Shown: in pieces, positions 54,822-63,874 of the stretch
Numbering within the stretch: position 1 is the stretch's first letter
Layout of the letters: each line of letters starts with the position of its first letter
Source: Rhodocyclaceae bacterium
GTDB taxonomy: Bacteria; Pseudomonadota; Gammaproteobacteria; Burkholderiales; Usitatibacteraceae
Reading direction: 5' to 3'
DNA: 64,000 nucleotides
Assembly: GCA_020247545.1 (NCBI GenBank)
Contig: JADCIX010000008.1
Span: forward strand, 18,863-82,862
The notes under the pieces: generated by a model
The model's input: only the letters and a program-made list of their open reading frames with translations
Told to the model about the DNA's origin: nothing
Databases searched by the model: none
Translations under genes and position numbers: made by a program

Positions 54822-55640
54822 ATGAACGACACCACCAATCCACTCGCAACGGTCTACACCTCACGCGATACATTAAACCAGGCGATTGCCTATCTGGTGT
54901 TCAACCGGCCGGAGGTGTTCAACGCGATGAACGAGCAACTCATTCGCGAATTTCGTGAGGTCGCTTTTAGCCTGGCAAGTGCCACCGATATTCGTGTGTT
55001 GGTGTTAAAGGGCACCGGCAAGGCGTTTTTGGCGGGCGGCGACGTTGGTATGTTTCATGCCAAGAAAGATGATCCAACCTTGGAAGCGACCGTCATACCA
55101 ATGGGCGACTACATGCACGACGCGATTGTGGCGATCCGCAATATGCCGTTCCCGGTGGTGGCGCAGATTCAAGGCGCTTGCGCCGGTGCGGGCGTGAGTG
55201 TGGCGTTGGCTTGTGATTTTGTCGTTGTCTCGGATAAGGCGACCTTCAACACGGCCTATACAAAGATCGGGCTCTCTCCGGACGGTGGAGCCACTTGGGT
55301 GTTGCCGCGTCTGCTCGGCATGCGCAAAGCCACCGAGCTCATCATGCTCGCCGAAACAATCGATGCGCCTGCTGCCCTCTCACTCGGCATGGTCACCAAG
55401 GTCGTGCCGGCAGCGCAGCTTGATGAGGAAGTTTTGACACTCGCCAACCGGCTGGCCAATGGCGCGACCGTGGCCTACGCCAACGCCAAACGCTTGCTGA
55501 ATGAAAGTTTTGAGACGCCGCTGCGTCGTCAAATGGACAACGAAATCGCACGATTTGCCGACTGCACAAAAACCGGCGACTTCAAAGAAGGGGTCACCGC
55601 GTTTGTCGAGAAGCGAGCGGCGAAATTCATCGGCAAATGA
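54822..55640 (+). CDS. Enoyl-CoA hydratase/isomerase family protein
   Basis: 272-aa crotonase-fold protein. The oxyanion-hole segments are visible as VLKGTGKAFLAGGDVGMFH and QIQGACAGAGVSVALACDFVV; KIGLSPDGGATWVLPRLLG contains Asp where hydratases or isomerases have an acidic residue. The substrate cannot be told; fatty-acid or phenylacetate catabolism are both possible. It is followed by a hairpin and T-run that should terminate the valS-MFS-hydratase transcript. Confidence 0.88.
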   Translation: MNDTTNPLATVYTSRDTLNQAIAYLVFNRPEVFNAMNEQLIREFREVAFSLASATDIRVLVLKGTGKAFLAGGDVGMFHAKKDDPTLEATVIPMGDYMHDAIVAIRNMPFPVVAQIQGACAGAGVSVALACDFVVVSDKATFNTAYTKIGLSPDGGATWVLPRLLGMRKATELIMLAETIDAPAALSLGMVTKVVPAAQLDEEVLTLANRLANGATVAYANAKRLLNESFETPLRRQMDNEIARFADCTKTGDFKEGVTAFVEKRAAKFIGK

Positions 55641-55654
55641 AACTCTAATAAACA

Positions 55655-55715
55655 CGGGCGTCTTCAGGCAAAAATGCAGCAAAATGCCTGCGGATAAAGG
55701 ACATTTATTTTTTTT
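55655..55715 (+). terminator. REP-like palindrome copy 4, probable terminator
   Basis: The REP-like left arm at 55655-55670, inner stem CAGGCA/TGCCTG (55665-55670 and 55685-55690), then GGATAAAGGAC, which is also seen in copy 5, and a run ATTTATTTTTTTT. It lies between the enoyl-CoA hydratase gene and the convergent TusA-like gene and so probably ends transcription of the former. Confidence 0.6.
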
Positions 55716-55728
55716 GGCAGTCCTGAAT

Positions 55729-55977
55729 CTATCGCTTTGAAATCACAAAACTGAATTCTTTGCCGTTGTCATCCGATGAAAGTAGCGCGTTACCGGTTTG
55801 TTTGCAAAACGCGGCGAAGTCTTTTACCGAGCCCGGGTCGGTGGCGACGACGCGCAACAACTCACCGGACGCCATATCGGCGAGCGCCTTTTTTGCACGC
55901 AAAATGGGCAGCGGACAATTCAGCCCTTTAACATCAAGTTCTTTATCCATTGGTGTTGTAGCCATCATCGTATCCAT
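55729..55977 (-). CDS. TusA-family sulfur carrier protein
   Basis: 82-aa small protein with the TusA/SirA/YeeD signature ELDVKGLNCPLPILRAKKAL, its reactive cysteine in N-C-P-L-P. These proteins carry persulfide sulfur for tRNA thiolation, Moco-related sulfur transfer or sulfur oxidation. Which role applies is open; Moco/FdhD genes, a rhodanese-ChrB protein and SoxA in the same window are all sulfur-linked. Start ATG at 55977; ATG 55968 or 55965 are alternatives. Divergent from chrB. Confidence 0.9.
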   Translation of the reverse strand: MDTMMATTPMDKELDVKGLNCPLPILRAKKALADMASGELLRVVATDPGSVKDFAAFCKQTGNALLSSDDNGKEFSFVISKR

Positions 55978-56208
55978 TCATCGATTGTATGCGCCCCGCT
56001 TAGGGACGATCAGTAGTACTGTAGCGCGTAGTTTACCAAGTTGCCGTTTTTTACCCAGCATTTCAAGTAAGTGTGCCACTTCCCCAAACTTGACAACGAC
56101 CTGTCGGCTGGTAGACTGACCGGAAAATTTGAGTCGGGAACTGGCACTCCCGATGCATGTTGCTAGACGGTGTCCCGTCCAAGTGCCAATTTCCAATGAA
56201 GGAACATT

Positions 56209-57045
56209 ATGGACACCGTTGCCCGTTTCATTGCTGTCGCCGATCTCCGGCGAGTACATGGTAGTCGCCTTGGTCCGCTGATCATCGACGTGCGCCGCAA
56301 GGCCGCCTTTGCCCCTGCCACACACCTTGTTTCCGGTGCCATCTGGCGCGACCCGTTTGCCGTTGAGACTTGGGCGCACTTTGTGCCACGCCACCGCGAG
56401 GTCGTGGTCTATTGTGTGCACGGCCATGAAATTAGCAAAAATACGGCGTCTGCGTTGGCGGCAACGGGATTGCGCATGAGTTTTCTGGAAGGTGGAATCG
56501 AGGCTTGGAAACAGGCGGGCGGACCATTGACCAAAAAATTGTTGATGCCGCTGATTCCCTCGCCGATCAATCAACCAAGCATCTGGGTGACGCGTGAACG
56601 TCCCAAGATTGACCGTGTCGCCTGTCCTTGGTTGATCCGACGGTTCATCGATCCACTGGCTGAATTTGCATACGTACCCGCCGATCAAGTGCTCGACTAC
56701 GCCAGCCAGCACAACGCAATTCCCTACGACATACCTGGGGTGCAATTCACCCATCGCGGCGACAAATGTAGCTTTGATGCGCTCATCACCGACTTCGAAT
56801 TGAATGATGGTCCTCTCAACAGGCTCGCAGCAATCGTACGCGGCGCAGACTGCGGCATACCCGCATTAACGCTGCAATCATCGGGGCTATTGGCGCTGTC
56901 AGTTGGCTTATCTGCGCTGCACGCCGACGACCATACGATGCTCGATAAGGGAATCGATCTCTATGACGCGCTGTACGCTTGGGCTGGGCATGCGGCGGAC
57001 GAGATGCACCATGCAGCGTTGTTCGGTGGCGCTGGGGCCAAATGA
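56209..57045 (+). CDS. chrB: Chromate resistance protein ChrB fused to rhodanese domain
   Basis: 278-aa protein. Residues 1-110 are a rhodanese domain (LIIDVRRKAAFAPATHLVSGA, active-site loop VVYCVHGHEISK with the Cys, FLEGGIEAWKQAGG). Residues about 125-270 match the ChrB C-terminal domain (WVTRERPKIDRVACPWLIRRFIDP, then GVQFTHRGDKCSFDALI). The classical ChrB N-terminal regulator domain is replaced by the rhodanese. ChrB proteins act with ChrA in chromate resistance. The stop overlaps chrA by 4 nt. Confidence 0.88.
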   Translation: MDTVARFIAVADLRRVHGSRLGPLIIDVRRKAAFAPATHLVSGAIWRDPFAVETWAHFVPRHREVVVYCVHGHEISKNTASALAATGLRMSFLEGGIEAWKQAGGPLTKKLLMPLIPSPINQPSIWVTRERPKIDRVACPWLIRRFIDPLAEFAYVPADQVLDYASQHNAIPYDIPGVQFTHRGDKCSFDALITDFELNDGPLNRLAAIVRGADCGIPALTLQSSGLLALSVGLSALHADDHTMLDKGIDLYDALYAWAGHAADEMHHAALFGGAGAK

Positions 57046-58418
57046 CGATATCGGCAACACACCATATCGGCTTCACGGATGCGCTCAAGTTTTGGGCCAA
57101 GCTCGGTTGTATCTCTTTTGGAGGGCCGGCGGGGCAAATCGCCATCATGCATCGTGAGCTGGTCGATGAACGGCGCTGGCTATCCGAGGCGCGATTTTTG
57201 CACGCGCTGAACTATTGCATGCTACTGCCGGGCCCTGAGGCGCAACAGCTGGCGACCTACCTTGGTTGGTTGATGCACGGTCGCATCGGCGGCATTCTCG
57301 CCGGGATATTGTTCATTCTGCCGTCGCTGGTACTCTTGATCGCATTGTCATGGGTCTATGTGTCGTTCGGCAATTTGCCTATCGTCGCGGGCGTTTTCTA
57401 CGGCATCAAGCCGGCGGTCACGGCGATTGTCGTGCAGGCGGCGTGGCGCATCGGCGGCCGCACGCTTCGCAATGGCTGGCTGGTGGGTATCGCCGTCGCG
57501 GCGTTTTTTGCCATTTCTGTGTTGCAGCTGCCATTCCCGGCAATCATTGCCGCGGCAGCGGTCATCGGTGTCATCGGTGGCGCCGTCAAACCGAGGATGT
57601 TTTCCACCCATCGTTCACACGCCCTCCCGGCCACGGCTGCACCGGCCGACACTGATCATGCCCCGCGCCAGTCATCACTGATTGATGACAACACCCCGAT
57701 TCCGGCGCACATGCAATGGCGCGCCGGCAACGCCATCGTCTACGCCCTCATCGGCTTTGCAATGTGGTCAAGCGTGATGTTGTCTCTCATGTTTGTCGGC
57801 GGTGGGGCATCGACACTCACACAAATGGGCTGGTTCTTCACCAAGGCCGCGCTGCTGACCTTTGGTGGGGCCTACGCCGTGCTGCCCTATGTCTATCAAG
57901 GCGCGGTGGAAACCTTCCAATGGCTGACGCCAGTGCAGATGATCGACGGACTCGCACTGGGTGAGACCACCCCCGGGCCGCTCATCATGGTGGTGGCGTT
58001 TGTCGGTTATCTGGGCGGTGTGGCGCGAGAAGTGGTGACGGGCAGCCCATTTTTATCGGGCACTGTGGCGGCACTGGTCGTCACGTTTTTTACCTTTCTG
58101 CCATCGTTCATCTTTATTTTGGTCGGCGGGCCGTTTATCGAATCCACCCGAGGCAATCTGGGTTTAACCGCCCCGCTCACCGCCATCACCGCCGCAGTGG
58201 TTGGCGTGATCGCAAGCCTAGCAATTTTTTTCGCCTGGCACGTGTGGTGGCCTCGCGCAACAGCGGAGACGATATTTGCCGGCGGGATGGATTGGTTGGC
58301 CGTGGCAATGACACTCGCCGCCGGGATCGCACTGATGCGGTACAAGCTTGGTGTCATCTCAGTCATCGCTTTATGCGGCGCGGCCGGTGCCATCACCACC
58401 ATCACACGGATGACTTGA
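57042..58418 (+). CDS. chrA: Chromate transporter (two CHR domains)
   Basis: 458-aa membrane protein with two homologous halves, each starting with a CHR motif: FWAKLGCISFGGPAGQIAIM with LLPGPEAQQLATYLGW, and FFTKAALLTFGGAYAVLPYV with LGETTPGPLIMV. About 10-12 helices. It exports chromate by proton-linked antiport. The linker between halves (about 190-230) is polar. The ATG overlaps the chrB stop, so ChrB-ChrA form an operon. It is convergent with moaC, 9 bp apart. Confidence 0.94.
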   Translation: MTISATHHIGFTDALKFWAKLGCISFGGPAGQIAIMHRELVDERRWLSEARFLHALNYCMLLPGPEAQQLATYLGWLMHGRIGGILAGILFILPSLVLLIALSWVYVSFGNLPIVAGVFYGIKPAVTAIVVQAAWRIGGRTLRNGWLVGIAVAAFFAISVLQLPFPAIIAAAAVIGVIGGAVKPRMFSTHRSHALPATAAPADTDHAPRQSSLIDDNTPIPAHMQWRAGNAIVYALIGFAMWSSVMLSLMFVGGGASTLTQMGWFFTKAALLTFGGAYAVLPYVYQGAVETFQWLTPVQMIDGLALGETTPGPLIMVVAFVGYLGGVAREVVTGSPFLSGTVAALVVTFFTFLPSFIFILVGGPFIESTRGNLGLTAPLTAITAAVVGVIASLAIFFAWHVWWPRATAETIFAGGMDWLAVAMTLAAGIALMRYKLGVISVIALCGAAGAITTITRMT

Positions 58419-58427
58419 TTCGATGCC

Positions 58428-58904
58428 CTACCCAGCGTTCCAATCGCCCGACTTGCCGCCGCGCTTTTCCAGCAAGCGAACGTCGGAGATCACCATGCCA
58501 CGATCCAGCGCCTTGACCATGTCGTAGATGGTTAGCAGCCCCACGGATGCTGCGCAGAGTGCTTCCATTTCGACGCCGGTGCGTCCGAACGTTTCGACCG
58601 TTGCGGTACATTCAATGCTGTTTTGATCCTCGTTCACGACAAATTCGACCGCCACCTTATTGATGACGATCGGGTGTGCCAGCGGGATCAATTCGGCGGT
58701 GCGTTTTGCTCCCTGGATCGCGGCGATCCTTGCCACACCAAGCACGTCGCCCTTTTTCGCAGTCCCGCCGGTAATCGCCGCCAGTGTGGTGGCCTGCATG
58801 CGGATCAGCCCGGTGGCAACACCGATGCGGTGGGTTTCGGCTTTGGCACCGACGTCGACCATATGGGCATTGCCGCGTTCGTCAAAGTGGTTCAGAGTTG
58901 TCAT
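58428..58904 (-). CDS. moaC: Cyclic pyranopterin monophosphate synthase
   Basis: 158-aa enzyme that completes the MoaA reaction in Moco synthesis. The sequence has MVDVGAK near the start, [19 protein letters not shown] with the active-site His, [20 protein letters not shown], and [10 protein letters not shown] near the C-terminus. It is complete. It is separated from the moaA-fdhD-mobA-moeA run by about 22 kb. Divergent from the BepA-like gene. Confidence 0.96.
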   Translation of the reverse strand: MTTLNHFDERGNAHMVDVGAKAETHRIGVATGLIRMQATTLAAITGGTAKKGDVLGVARIAAIQGAKRTAELIPLAHPIVINKVAVEFVVNEDQNSIECTATVETFGRTGVEMEALCAASVGLLTIYDMVKALDRGMVISDVRLLEKRGGKSGDWNAG

Positions 58905-59031
58905 CGATAGTGGTCTGGTGAGTTACTGGGTACACGGCTTGTTAGAATCGTAGCGCGGATGGAACTATGTCCGCATGCGTCCGTCACATTGGTACCCGAT
59001 TCGCACCCATTATGGTTCTGGAGAAGTTGAT

Positions 59032-60657
59032 TTGCCGATTCAAATGCAGCAGAGGCCTTCGTTAACGTTCGCGGTCAAGCGATTGGTGGCGAATGTCACC
59101 CTCGCCCTCTACATCGTCACAACCGCCTCGGCGAGTTTGGCACCCACCCGATTAGCCCACGCTGACGGGTTGCCGGACTTGGGCGATGCCTCTGACGCAA
59201 TTGTCACGGAGCCACAGGAACGCGCCATCGGTAAGCGAATTATGCTGGATGTGCGCGGCGACCGCGCATTTGTCGATGATCCGGAGATTGTTGAGTACAT
59301 TGGGTACCTCGGTAACCGGCTGGTGGCCGCGTCGCGTGGCGCGACTAACGACAACCGGCGCGAGTTCGAATTTTTTGTGTTGAATGACGACACCATTAAC
59401 GCCTTTGCCCTGCTTGGCGGATTTGTTGGTTTCCACTCCGGGCTGATCCTCGCTTCGCGTACCGAATCTGAGTTGGCTGGCGTGATGGGGCATGAAATTT
59501 CCCACGTATTGCAGCGCCATTCGGCACGCGGTGCCATGGGGCAGCGCGGCGGTGGCTTGATGCAGCTGGCGGCACTGGCGGCTGCAATCTTGGCGGCGCG
59601 CTCCGGGTCGAGCTCGGCGGGGCAGGCAACTGAAGCCGCGATCCTCGGCGGCCAAGCGCTCGCGATCCAAAACCAGCTTGATTACTCGCGGGACTTTGAG
59701 CGTGAGGCCGACCGCATCGGCATTCAAGTTATGATGCGCGCGGGCTTTGACCCGCAGGGCATGGTGGGGTTTTTTGATCGGTTACTAAAAGCCAATCGAC
59801 ACAACGAAGGCAAAGCCCCTGGCTACCTGCGTACCCATCCGCTCACCACCGAGCGCATTGCCGACATGCAAAACCGCGTCGACCAACTGCTCAACGAATC
59901 CGACAAACGGCTCAGGGCTATCGCCGAAAGTCCTGAATACAAGCTCGCCCAAGCGCGACTTCGGGTGATGAGCATGAGCGCCACGGACGCCATCGGTTTC
60001 TTCAGGGCTGCCATCGACGAAAAAACTGTGCTGCGCAATCGCGCCGATGTGTATGGCCTGTCGATGGCGATGGCCAAAGGCCGCGACTTCGTTGGCGCTG
60101 AACGCGAATTGAACAAGATTCGCCTTTCACCGGCGGCTCACCCCTGGATTGAAAAACAACTCGCTGAAATTCAGTTAGGCCAGGGAAAGACTGAAGCCGC
60201 AATTCGCACCTACCAAGACGGCGTTAGACGTTTCCCCGATAGCCGGGCGCTGGCCTTGGGACTGCTTGAGGCACACTTCTTGGCGGGTCAGACTGATACT
60301 GCGCTACAACTTGCCAATGAGCGCTTGAAATCGATTCAAGATGACGCCAAGCTCTATGAGATTGTCGGCAAGTGTTATGAACGCCTCGGCAAAAAACTCG
60401 CGCAGCATCGGGCCATTGCCGAATCGTACTATCGCCGTGGCAACTTGGTTGGCGCAATTGAGCAACTCGAGATCGCACTGAAGGCAAAAGACGGTGATTT
60501 TTATGAGTCCTCTTCGACCGAATCGCGGTTGCGCGAGCTTAAGACCGAATTCAAAAATCGACCACTCATGCCGGGTGAGAAGCGTGATCGGCCAGAGCGC
60601 GAGGAGCGCGGTTTTGGCCCGACGTTGAACATTCGAGCAACGTCGTCCGCCGACTGA
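59032..60657 (+). CDS. M48 metallopeptidase with TPR tail (BepA/YfgC-like)
   Basis: Periplasmic protease and chaperone of the outer-membrane-protein assembly pathway. A signal-like segment (RLVANVTLALYIVTTASASL) precedes the mature part. The zinc motif is HEISH in ELAGVMGHEISHVLQRHS and the third ligand is in DFEREADRIG. The C-terminal half is TPR-like helices, as in BepA. The start is unsure: TTG 59032 has GGAG 8 nt before it and is used here; ATG 58975 or ATG 59044 are alternatives. soxA follows after 8 bp. Confidence 0.9.
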   Translation: MPIQMQQRPSLTFAVKRLVANVTLALYIVTTASASLAPTRLAHADGLPDLGDASDAIVTEPQERAIGKRIMLDVRGDRAFVDDPEIVEYIGYLGNRLVAASRGATNDNRREFEFFVLNDDTINAFALLGGFVGFHSGLILASRTESELAGVMGHEISHVLQRHSARGAMGQRGGGLMQLAALAAAILAARSGSSSAGQATEAAILGGQALAIQNQLDYSRDFEREADRIGIQVMMRAGFDPQGMVGFFDRLLKANRHNEGKAPGYLRTHPLTTERIADMQNRVDQLLNESDKRLRAIAESPEYKLAQARLRVMSMSATDAIGFFRAAIDEKTVLRNRADVYGLSMAMAKGRDFVGAERELNKIRLSPAAHPWIEKQLAEIQLGQGKTEAAIRTYQDGVRRFPDSRALALGLLEAHFLAGQTDTALQLANERLKSIQDDAKLYEIVGKCYERLGKKLAQHRAIAESYYRRGNLVGAIEQLEIALKAKDGDFYESSSTESRLRELKTEFKNRPLMPGEKRDRPEREERGFGPTLNIRATSSAD

Positions 60658-60665
60658 AATTAAAC

Positions 60666-61589
60666 ATGTGGTTTGAACTAACGCGGTGCGCGGCTTTGGT
60701 TCTTCTCGGCACGTTGGGCCTCAACGGTGTCTCCAACGCCCAATCACCCGCCCACCGGTCGCCTGCCGGAAAAACGAACATCCAAGCTGCGACCGAATCG
60801 ATCAACCCGGAGCGCGATCGAACCACACTGACGGCAATCTTTCAGAAAAAGTTTCCGGGCGTGCCGCCAGACGAATGGAGCCACGGCGGTGCCACTTTCG
60901 CCCCGGGCGTGTCGGTAATCCCGCTTGGCGGTAACAATGCCACCAACGTGAACGACATCCTCGCCATTGGCAAAAAAACTTGGGGGCGCAAGTTTCGTAG
61001 CGGCAAATCCCTCTCGGCGTGTTTTCCCAACGGGGGGCAACGTGTGGCCGCGAATTATCCACAAGTGGAGCCAAAGTCTGGCGCGTTGGTCACACTCGAA
61101 GACGCGGTCAACGCTTGTCTCGTGTTGCATCAGGAGCCGCCCTTCCGTATCGACGACGACTTGACCATGGGGGCTGTCAGCGCCTACCTGCGCAGTCTTT
61201 CAATTGGTCAAAAGCTCAATGTCCGAGTCGTGGGTCCTTCGGCGCTTGAACACTATGTCGCGGGTCGGCGCTGGTTTAGCCGGCGCATCGGCGAGCGCGA
61301 CCTCGCTTGCGCGTCGTGCCATGTCCTTGAGGCTGGACGAACACAGACCGATGCGGGTGAGTCCGGCAAACAAATTGGGTTTTCGCCCGCCGTTGGGCAG
61401 GTACTGGCATGGCCGCGAATCGAACCCGGCGGCGCAATTCGCTCGATCCAGAAGCAGTTTCAGCGGTGTTTTGATCGGGCAGGTGCCGCGCCGTTCGAAT
61501 TGGGAAGCGTCGAATACAAACAACTCGAGTACTTTCTGAGCGCGGTTTCCAACGGCCTGACGATTCGTCCCCCCATGCCCGCAAACTGA
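60666..61589 (+). CDS. soxA: SoxA-type c cytochrome (monoheme, thiosulfate oxidation)
   Basis: 307-aa protein with a signal peptide (cleavage after SNAQ, about residue 26). It shows the SoxA plan: a first domain whose heme site has become SACFPNGG, with one Cys left, and a second with CASCH near 217-221 plus the catalytic cysteine in QFQRCFDRAGA. So it is a one-heme SoxA. SoxAX starts thiosulfate oxidation by loading it on SoxY. No soxX, Y, Z or B is in the window, so partners must be elsewhere or the protein has another role. Confidence 0.85.
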   Translation: MWFELTRCAALVLLGTLGLNGVSNAQSPAHRSPAGKTNIQAATESINPERDRTTLTAIFQKKFPGVPPDEWSHGGATFAPGVSVIPLGGNNATNVNDILAIGKKTWGRKFRSGKSLSACFPNGGQRVAANYPQVEPKSGALVTLEDAVNACLVLHQEPPFRIDDDLTMGAVSAYLRSLSIGQKLNVRVVGPSALEHYVAGRRWFSRRIGERDLACASCHVLEAGRTQTDAGESGKQIGFSPAVGQVLAWPRIEPGGAIRSIQKQFQRCFDRAGAAPFELGSVEYKQLEYFLSAVSNGLTIRPPMPAN

Positions 61590-61744
61590 TGCGCCAGTCA
61601 TGGCCGACGTCCTCGAGCCAACTTTCTCCAGACTTCCCCTTGTCGATTTTGCTAAGCAATCTTTGCGCAAGCTAAAGCCGTTAAACTCTTAAGCATCGCG
61701 AAATACCCTCCATTCGGTTTGCCCATCCTTTGGTTCTCCCTCAC

Positions 61745-63031
61745 ATGAATTTCATCAAGTCCGTCTTCCGTTTCCTGTTCCGCGCCAAAGTCTTGGTGCC
61801 GCTCACCATCCTCGTGCTGGGCGGATTGGGTTATATGCAGTTCCAGAAAAAAGCGGAGGAATCCAAAGCCGACCGATATCGGACAGTGACGGTGGATAAG
61901 GGGGCCGTGGTGCAACGAATCACCGCCAATGGCACCGTGAATCCGGTGACTGTGGTCAGTGTCGGCACACAGGTCTCGGGCACAGTGACCAAGCTCTATA
62001 CCGACTTCAATCAACAGGTAAAGGCGGGTCAGATATTGCTAGAACTCGATCCCGCATTAATCAAGGCCAACATCGCACAGATTGAAGCCACCTTGCGTTC
62101 GGCGGAAGCCTCACAGCGCCTGGCGGAAAGCACACTAAAACGCAACCAAGAACTGGTGCGCAAGGGTTTCATTTCAGACGCAACGCTTGAGCAAAACACG
62201 CGCGACCTTGATGTGGCGAAATCCAACGTCTCACAAATCAAATCGCAGCTCGATCGCGAACGTACCAACCTCTCATATACCGTCATTCGCTCTCCAATCA
62301 ATGGCATTGTGATCGACCGCAAGATCGACGTCGGCCAAACCGTTGCGGCGAGCTTTAGCACACCAACCTTGTTCCAAATCGCACAGAGCTTGGAGGCAAT
62401 GCAAATTGACACCTCGATTGCCGAAGCGGATGTCGGTACCGTCAAATCCGGCATGCCCGTGAAATTCACGGTGGACGCCTACCCGGACCGCGAGTTTGTC
62501 GGCACGATTCGTCTAGTCCGCCTGAATGCGACGATCAATCAAGGTGTTGTGACTTACAACGTGATTGTCGACACGACCAACGAAAACCAAATGCTGAAGC
62601 CCGGCATGACCGCACAGGTGAGTTTTGTCGCTGCACAGCGCGACGACGTGATTCGTATCCCCACCGCAGCGCTGCGGTTTAAGCCACCAAAGGACGACAA
62701 AGAAGACAAGAAGAAAAAGGACGCCAAGGCCGCCGAGAAGAAGTCCGAGACGAAGTCGGATACAAAACCTGAGGCTGCCGATGGTGCCGCTAAAGGTACG
62801 CCGAAAACCGGCGGTAGTGAGGCGCGTCAACTGGCAGGGCCGCCTGCTTCTGGAGGCAGTGGACGGCGCGGCGTCGGCACGGTCTACAAAGTTAACGAAA
62901 AGAACGAACTGGTGCCGATCCAAGTACGAACTGGTATCGCGAGTAACCAGCATACCGAACTCGTCTCGGGTGAGGTGAAGGCGGGAGATGAACTTGTCAT
63001 CCGCGATCTGCAGGACAAGTCGAAGAAGTAA
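61745..63031 (+). CDS. macA: Periplasmic adaptor (MacA-like, HlyD/RND family)
   Basis: 428-aa membrane-fusion protein. A single N-terminal helix (LVPLTILVLGGLGYM) is followed by barrel-sandwich parts (KGAVVQRITANGTVNP and NLSYTVIRSPINGIVIDRKI), an alpha hairpin (about 95-165) and beta barrel (PGMTAQVSFVAAQRDDVIRIP). A long Lys/Asp/Glu-rich insert (KDDKEDKKKKDAKAAEKKSE and on, about 320-370) splits the last domain and is unusual. The start is ATG 61745. The ATP-binding gene follows in 3 bp. Confidence 0.88.
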   Translation: MNFIKSVFRFLFRAKVLVPLTILVLGGLGYMQFQKKAEESKADRYRTVTVDKGAVVQRITANGTVNPVTVVSVGTQVSGTVTKLYTDFNQQVKAGQILLELDPALIKANIAQIEATLRSAEASQRLAESTLKRNQELVRKGFISDATLEQNTRDLDVAKSNVSQIKSQLDRERTNLSYTVIRSPINGIVIDRKIDVGQTVAASFSTPTLFQIAQSLEAMQIDTSIAEADVGTVKSGMPVKFTVDAYPDREFVGTIRLVRLNATINQGVVTYNVIVDTTNENQMLKPGMTAQVSFVAAQRDDVIRIPTAALRFKPPKDDKEDKKKKDAKAAEKKSETKSDTKPEAADGAAKGTPKTGGSEARQLAGPPASGGSGRRGVGTVYKVNEKNELVPIQVRTGIASNQHTELVSGEVKAGDELVIRDLQDKSKK

Positions 63032-63034
63032 TCC

Positions 63035-63781
63035 ATGAACGCCAACCTCAATACCAATCCACCATTGACTCGGCCGCGATCCGACGTGCTGATAAAACTC
63101 GAGAACATTCACAAAAGCTATTTCTCCGGCGAAGTGGAAACACCGGTTCTGCATGGTATCAACGTAACTATTCAGCACGGCGAATTTGTCGCCATCATGG
63201 GCCAATCCGGTTCCGGAAAATCGACGCTCATGAATATTCTCGGTGCCCTCGATACCCCCACCAGCGGCAGCTACATTCTGAACGGGAAAGAAACCTCCAA
63301 GCTGAGTGACAACGAACTGGCCAAGGTTCGTAACGAGACAATCGGCTTCGTCTTCCAAGGCTTCAACTTGCTCAAGCGCATGCCGCTGGTCGATAACGTC
63401 GCCCTGCCGCTACTCTACGCCGGCGTCTCGATGGGGGAGGCGCGCCGCCGTGCGGCTGAAAAACTCGCCCAGACCGGGCTGGGAGCGTTTACGAAACGAC
63501 TCCCCAACCAAATTTCCGGCGGGCAGCAGCAGCGTGTGGCGATCTCGCGCGCACTGGTTTGCGAACCGGCGCTGATCCTGGCGGATGAACCAACGGGAAA
63601 CCTCGATACCGCGACGTCGGTGGAAATCATGAACCTCTTCACGCGCCTGAACGAAGAGAACGGCATGAGCATTTTGATCGTGACTCACGAGCCGGATGTC
63701 GCCAAATATGCCAAACGACTGGTGCGTTTGAAGGATGGACTGGTCACGTACGACGGGCTGGTCTCGGAGGCGGATTTATGA
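63035..63781 (+). CDS. ABC transporter ATP-binding protein (MacB/LolD-type)
   Basis: 248-aa ATPase with Walker A GQSGSGKST (about 55-63), Q-loop FVFQGFN, signature SGGQQQR and Walker B LILADEP. It belongs to the MacB/LolD/FtsE group that works with an FtsX-type permease. Here the ATPase is separate from any permease domain, and no permease gene follows before the IS30 element begins at about 63.88 kb, so the transporter may be incomplete in this strain or the permease lies beyond the insertion. Confidence 0.93.
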   Translation: MNANLNTNPPLTRPRSDVLIKLENIHKSYFSGEVETPVLHGINVTIQHGEFVAIMGQSGSGKSTLMNILGALDTPTSGSYILNGKETSKLSDNELAKVRNETIGFVFQGFNLLKRMPLVDNVALPLLYAGVSMGEARRRAAEKLAQTGLGAFTKRLPNQISGGQQQRVAISRALVCEPALILADEPTGNLDTATSVEIMNLFTRLNEENGMSILIVTHEPDVAKYAKRLVRLKDGLVTYDGLVSEADL

Positions 63782-63803
63782 CGTTTCGCCAAAGTCTATA
63801 TCT

Positions 63804-63854
63804 GGCGGGGATTTTCAAGCAAAAACGGCTGGAGATGGCCGTGGATAAAGGACT
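63804..63854. repeat. REP-like palindrome, copy 5
   Basis: GGCGGGGATTTTCAAGC, a short loop, and CGGCTGGAGATGGCCG, followed by GGATAAAGGACT as in copy 4. It lies right behind the ABC ATPase stop. Related to the copies at 1.26, 11.52, 33.28 and 55.66 kb. Confidence 0.5.
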
Positions 63855-63874
63855 TTCGTTATGGGGAACGGCGG

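Noticed and set aside
55978..56754. 258-codon minus-strand reading frame opposite the rhodanese-ChrB gene
   Set aside because: It mirrors chrB codon by codon, has no family resemblance, and chrB has clear domains and operon coupling.
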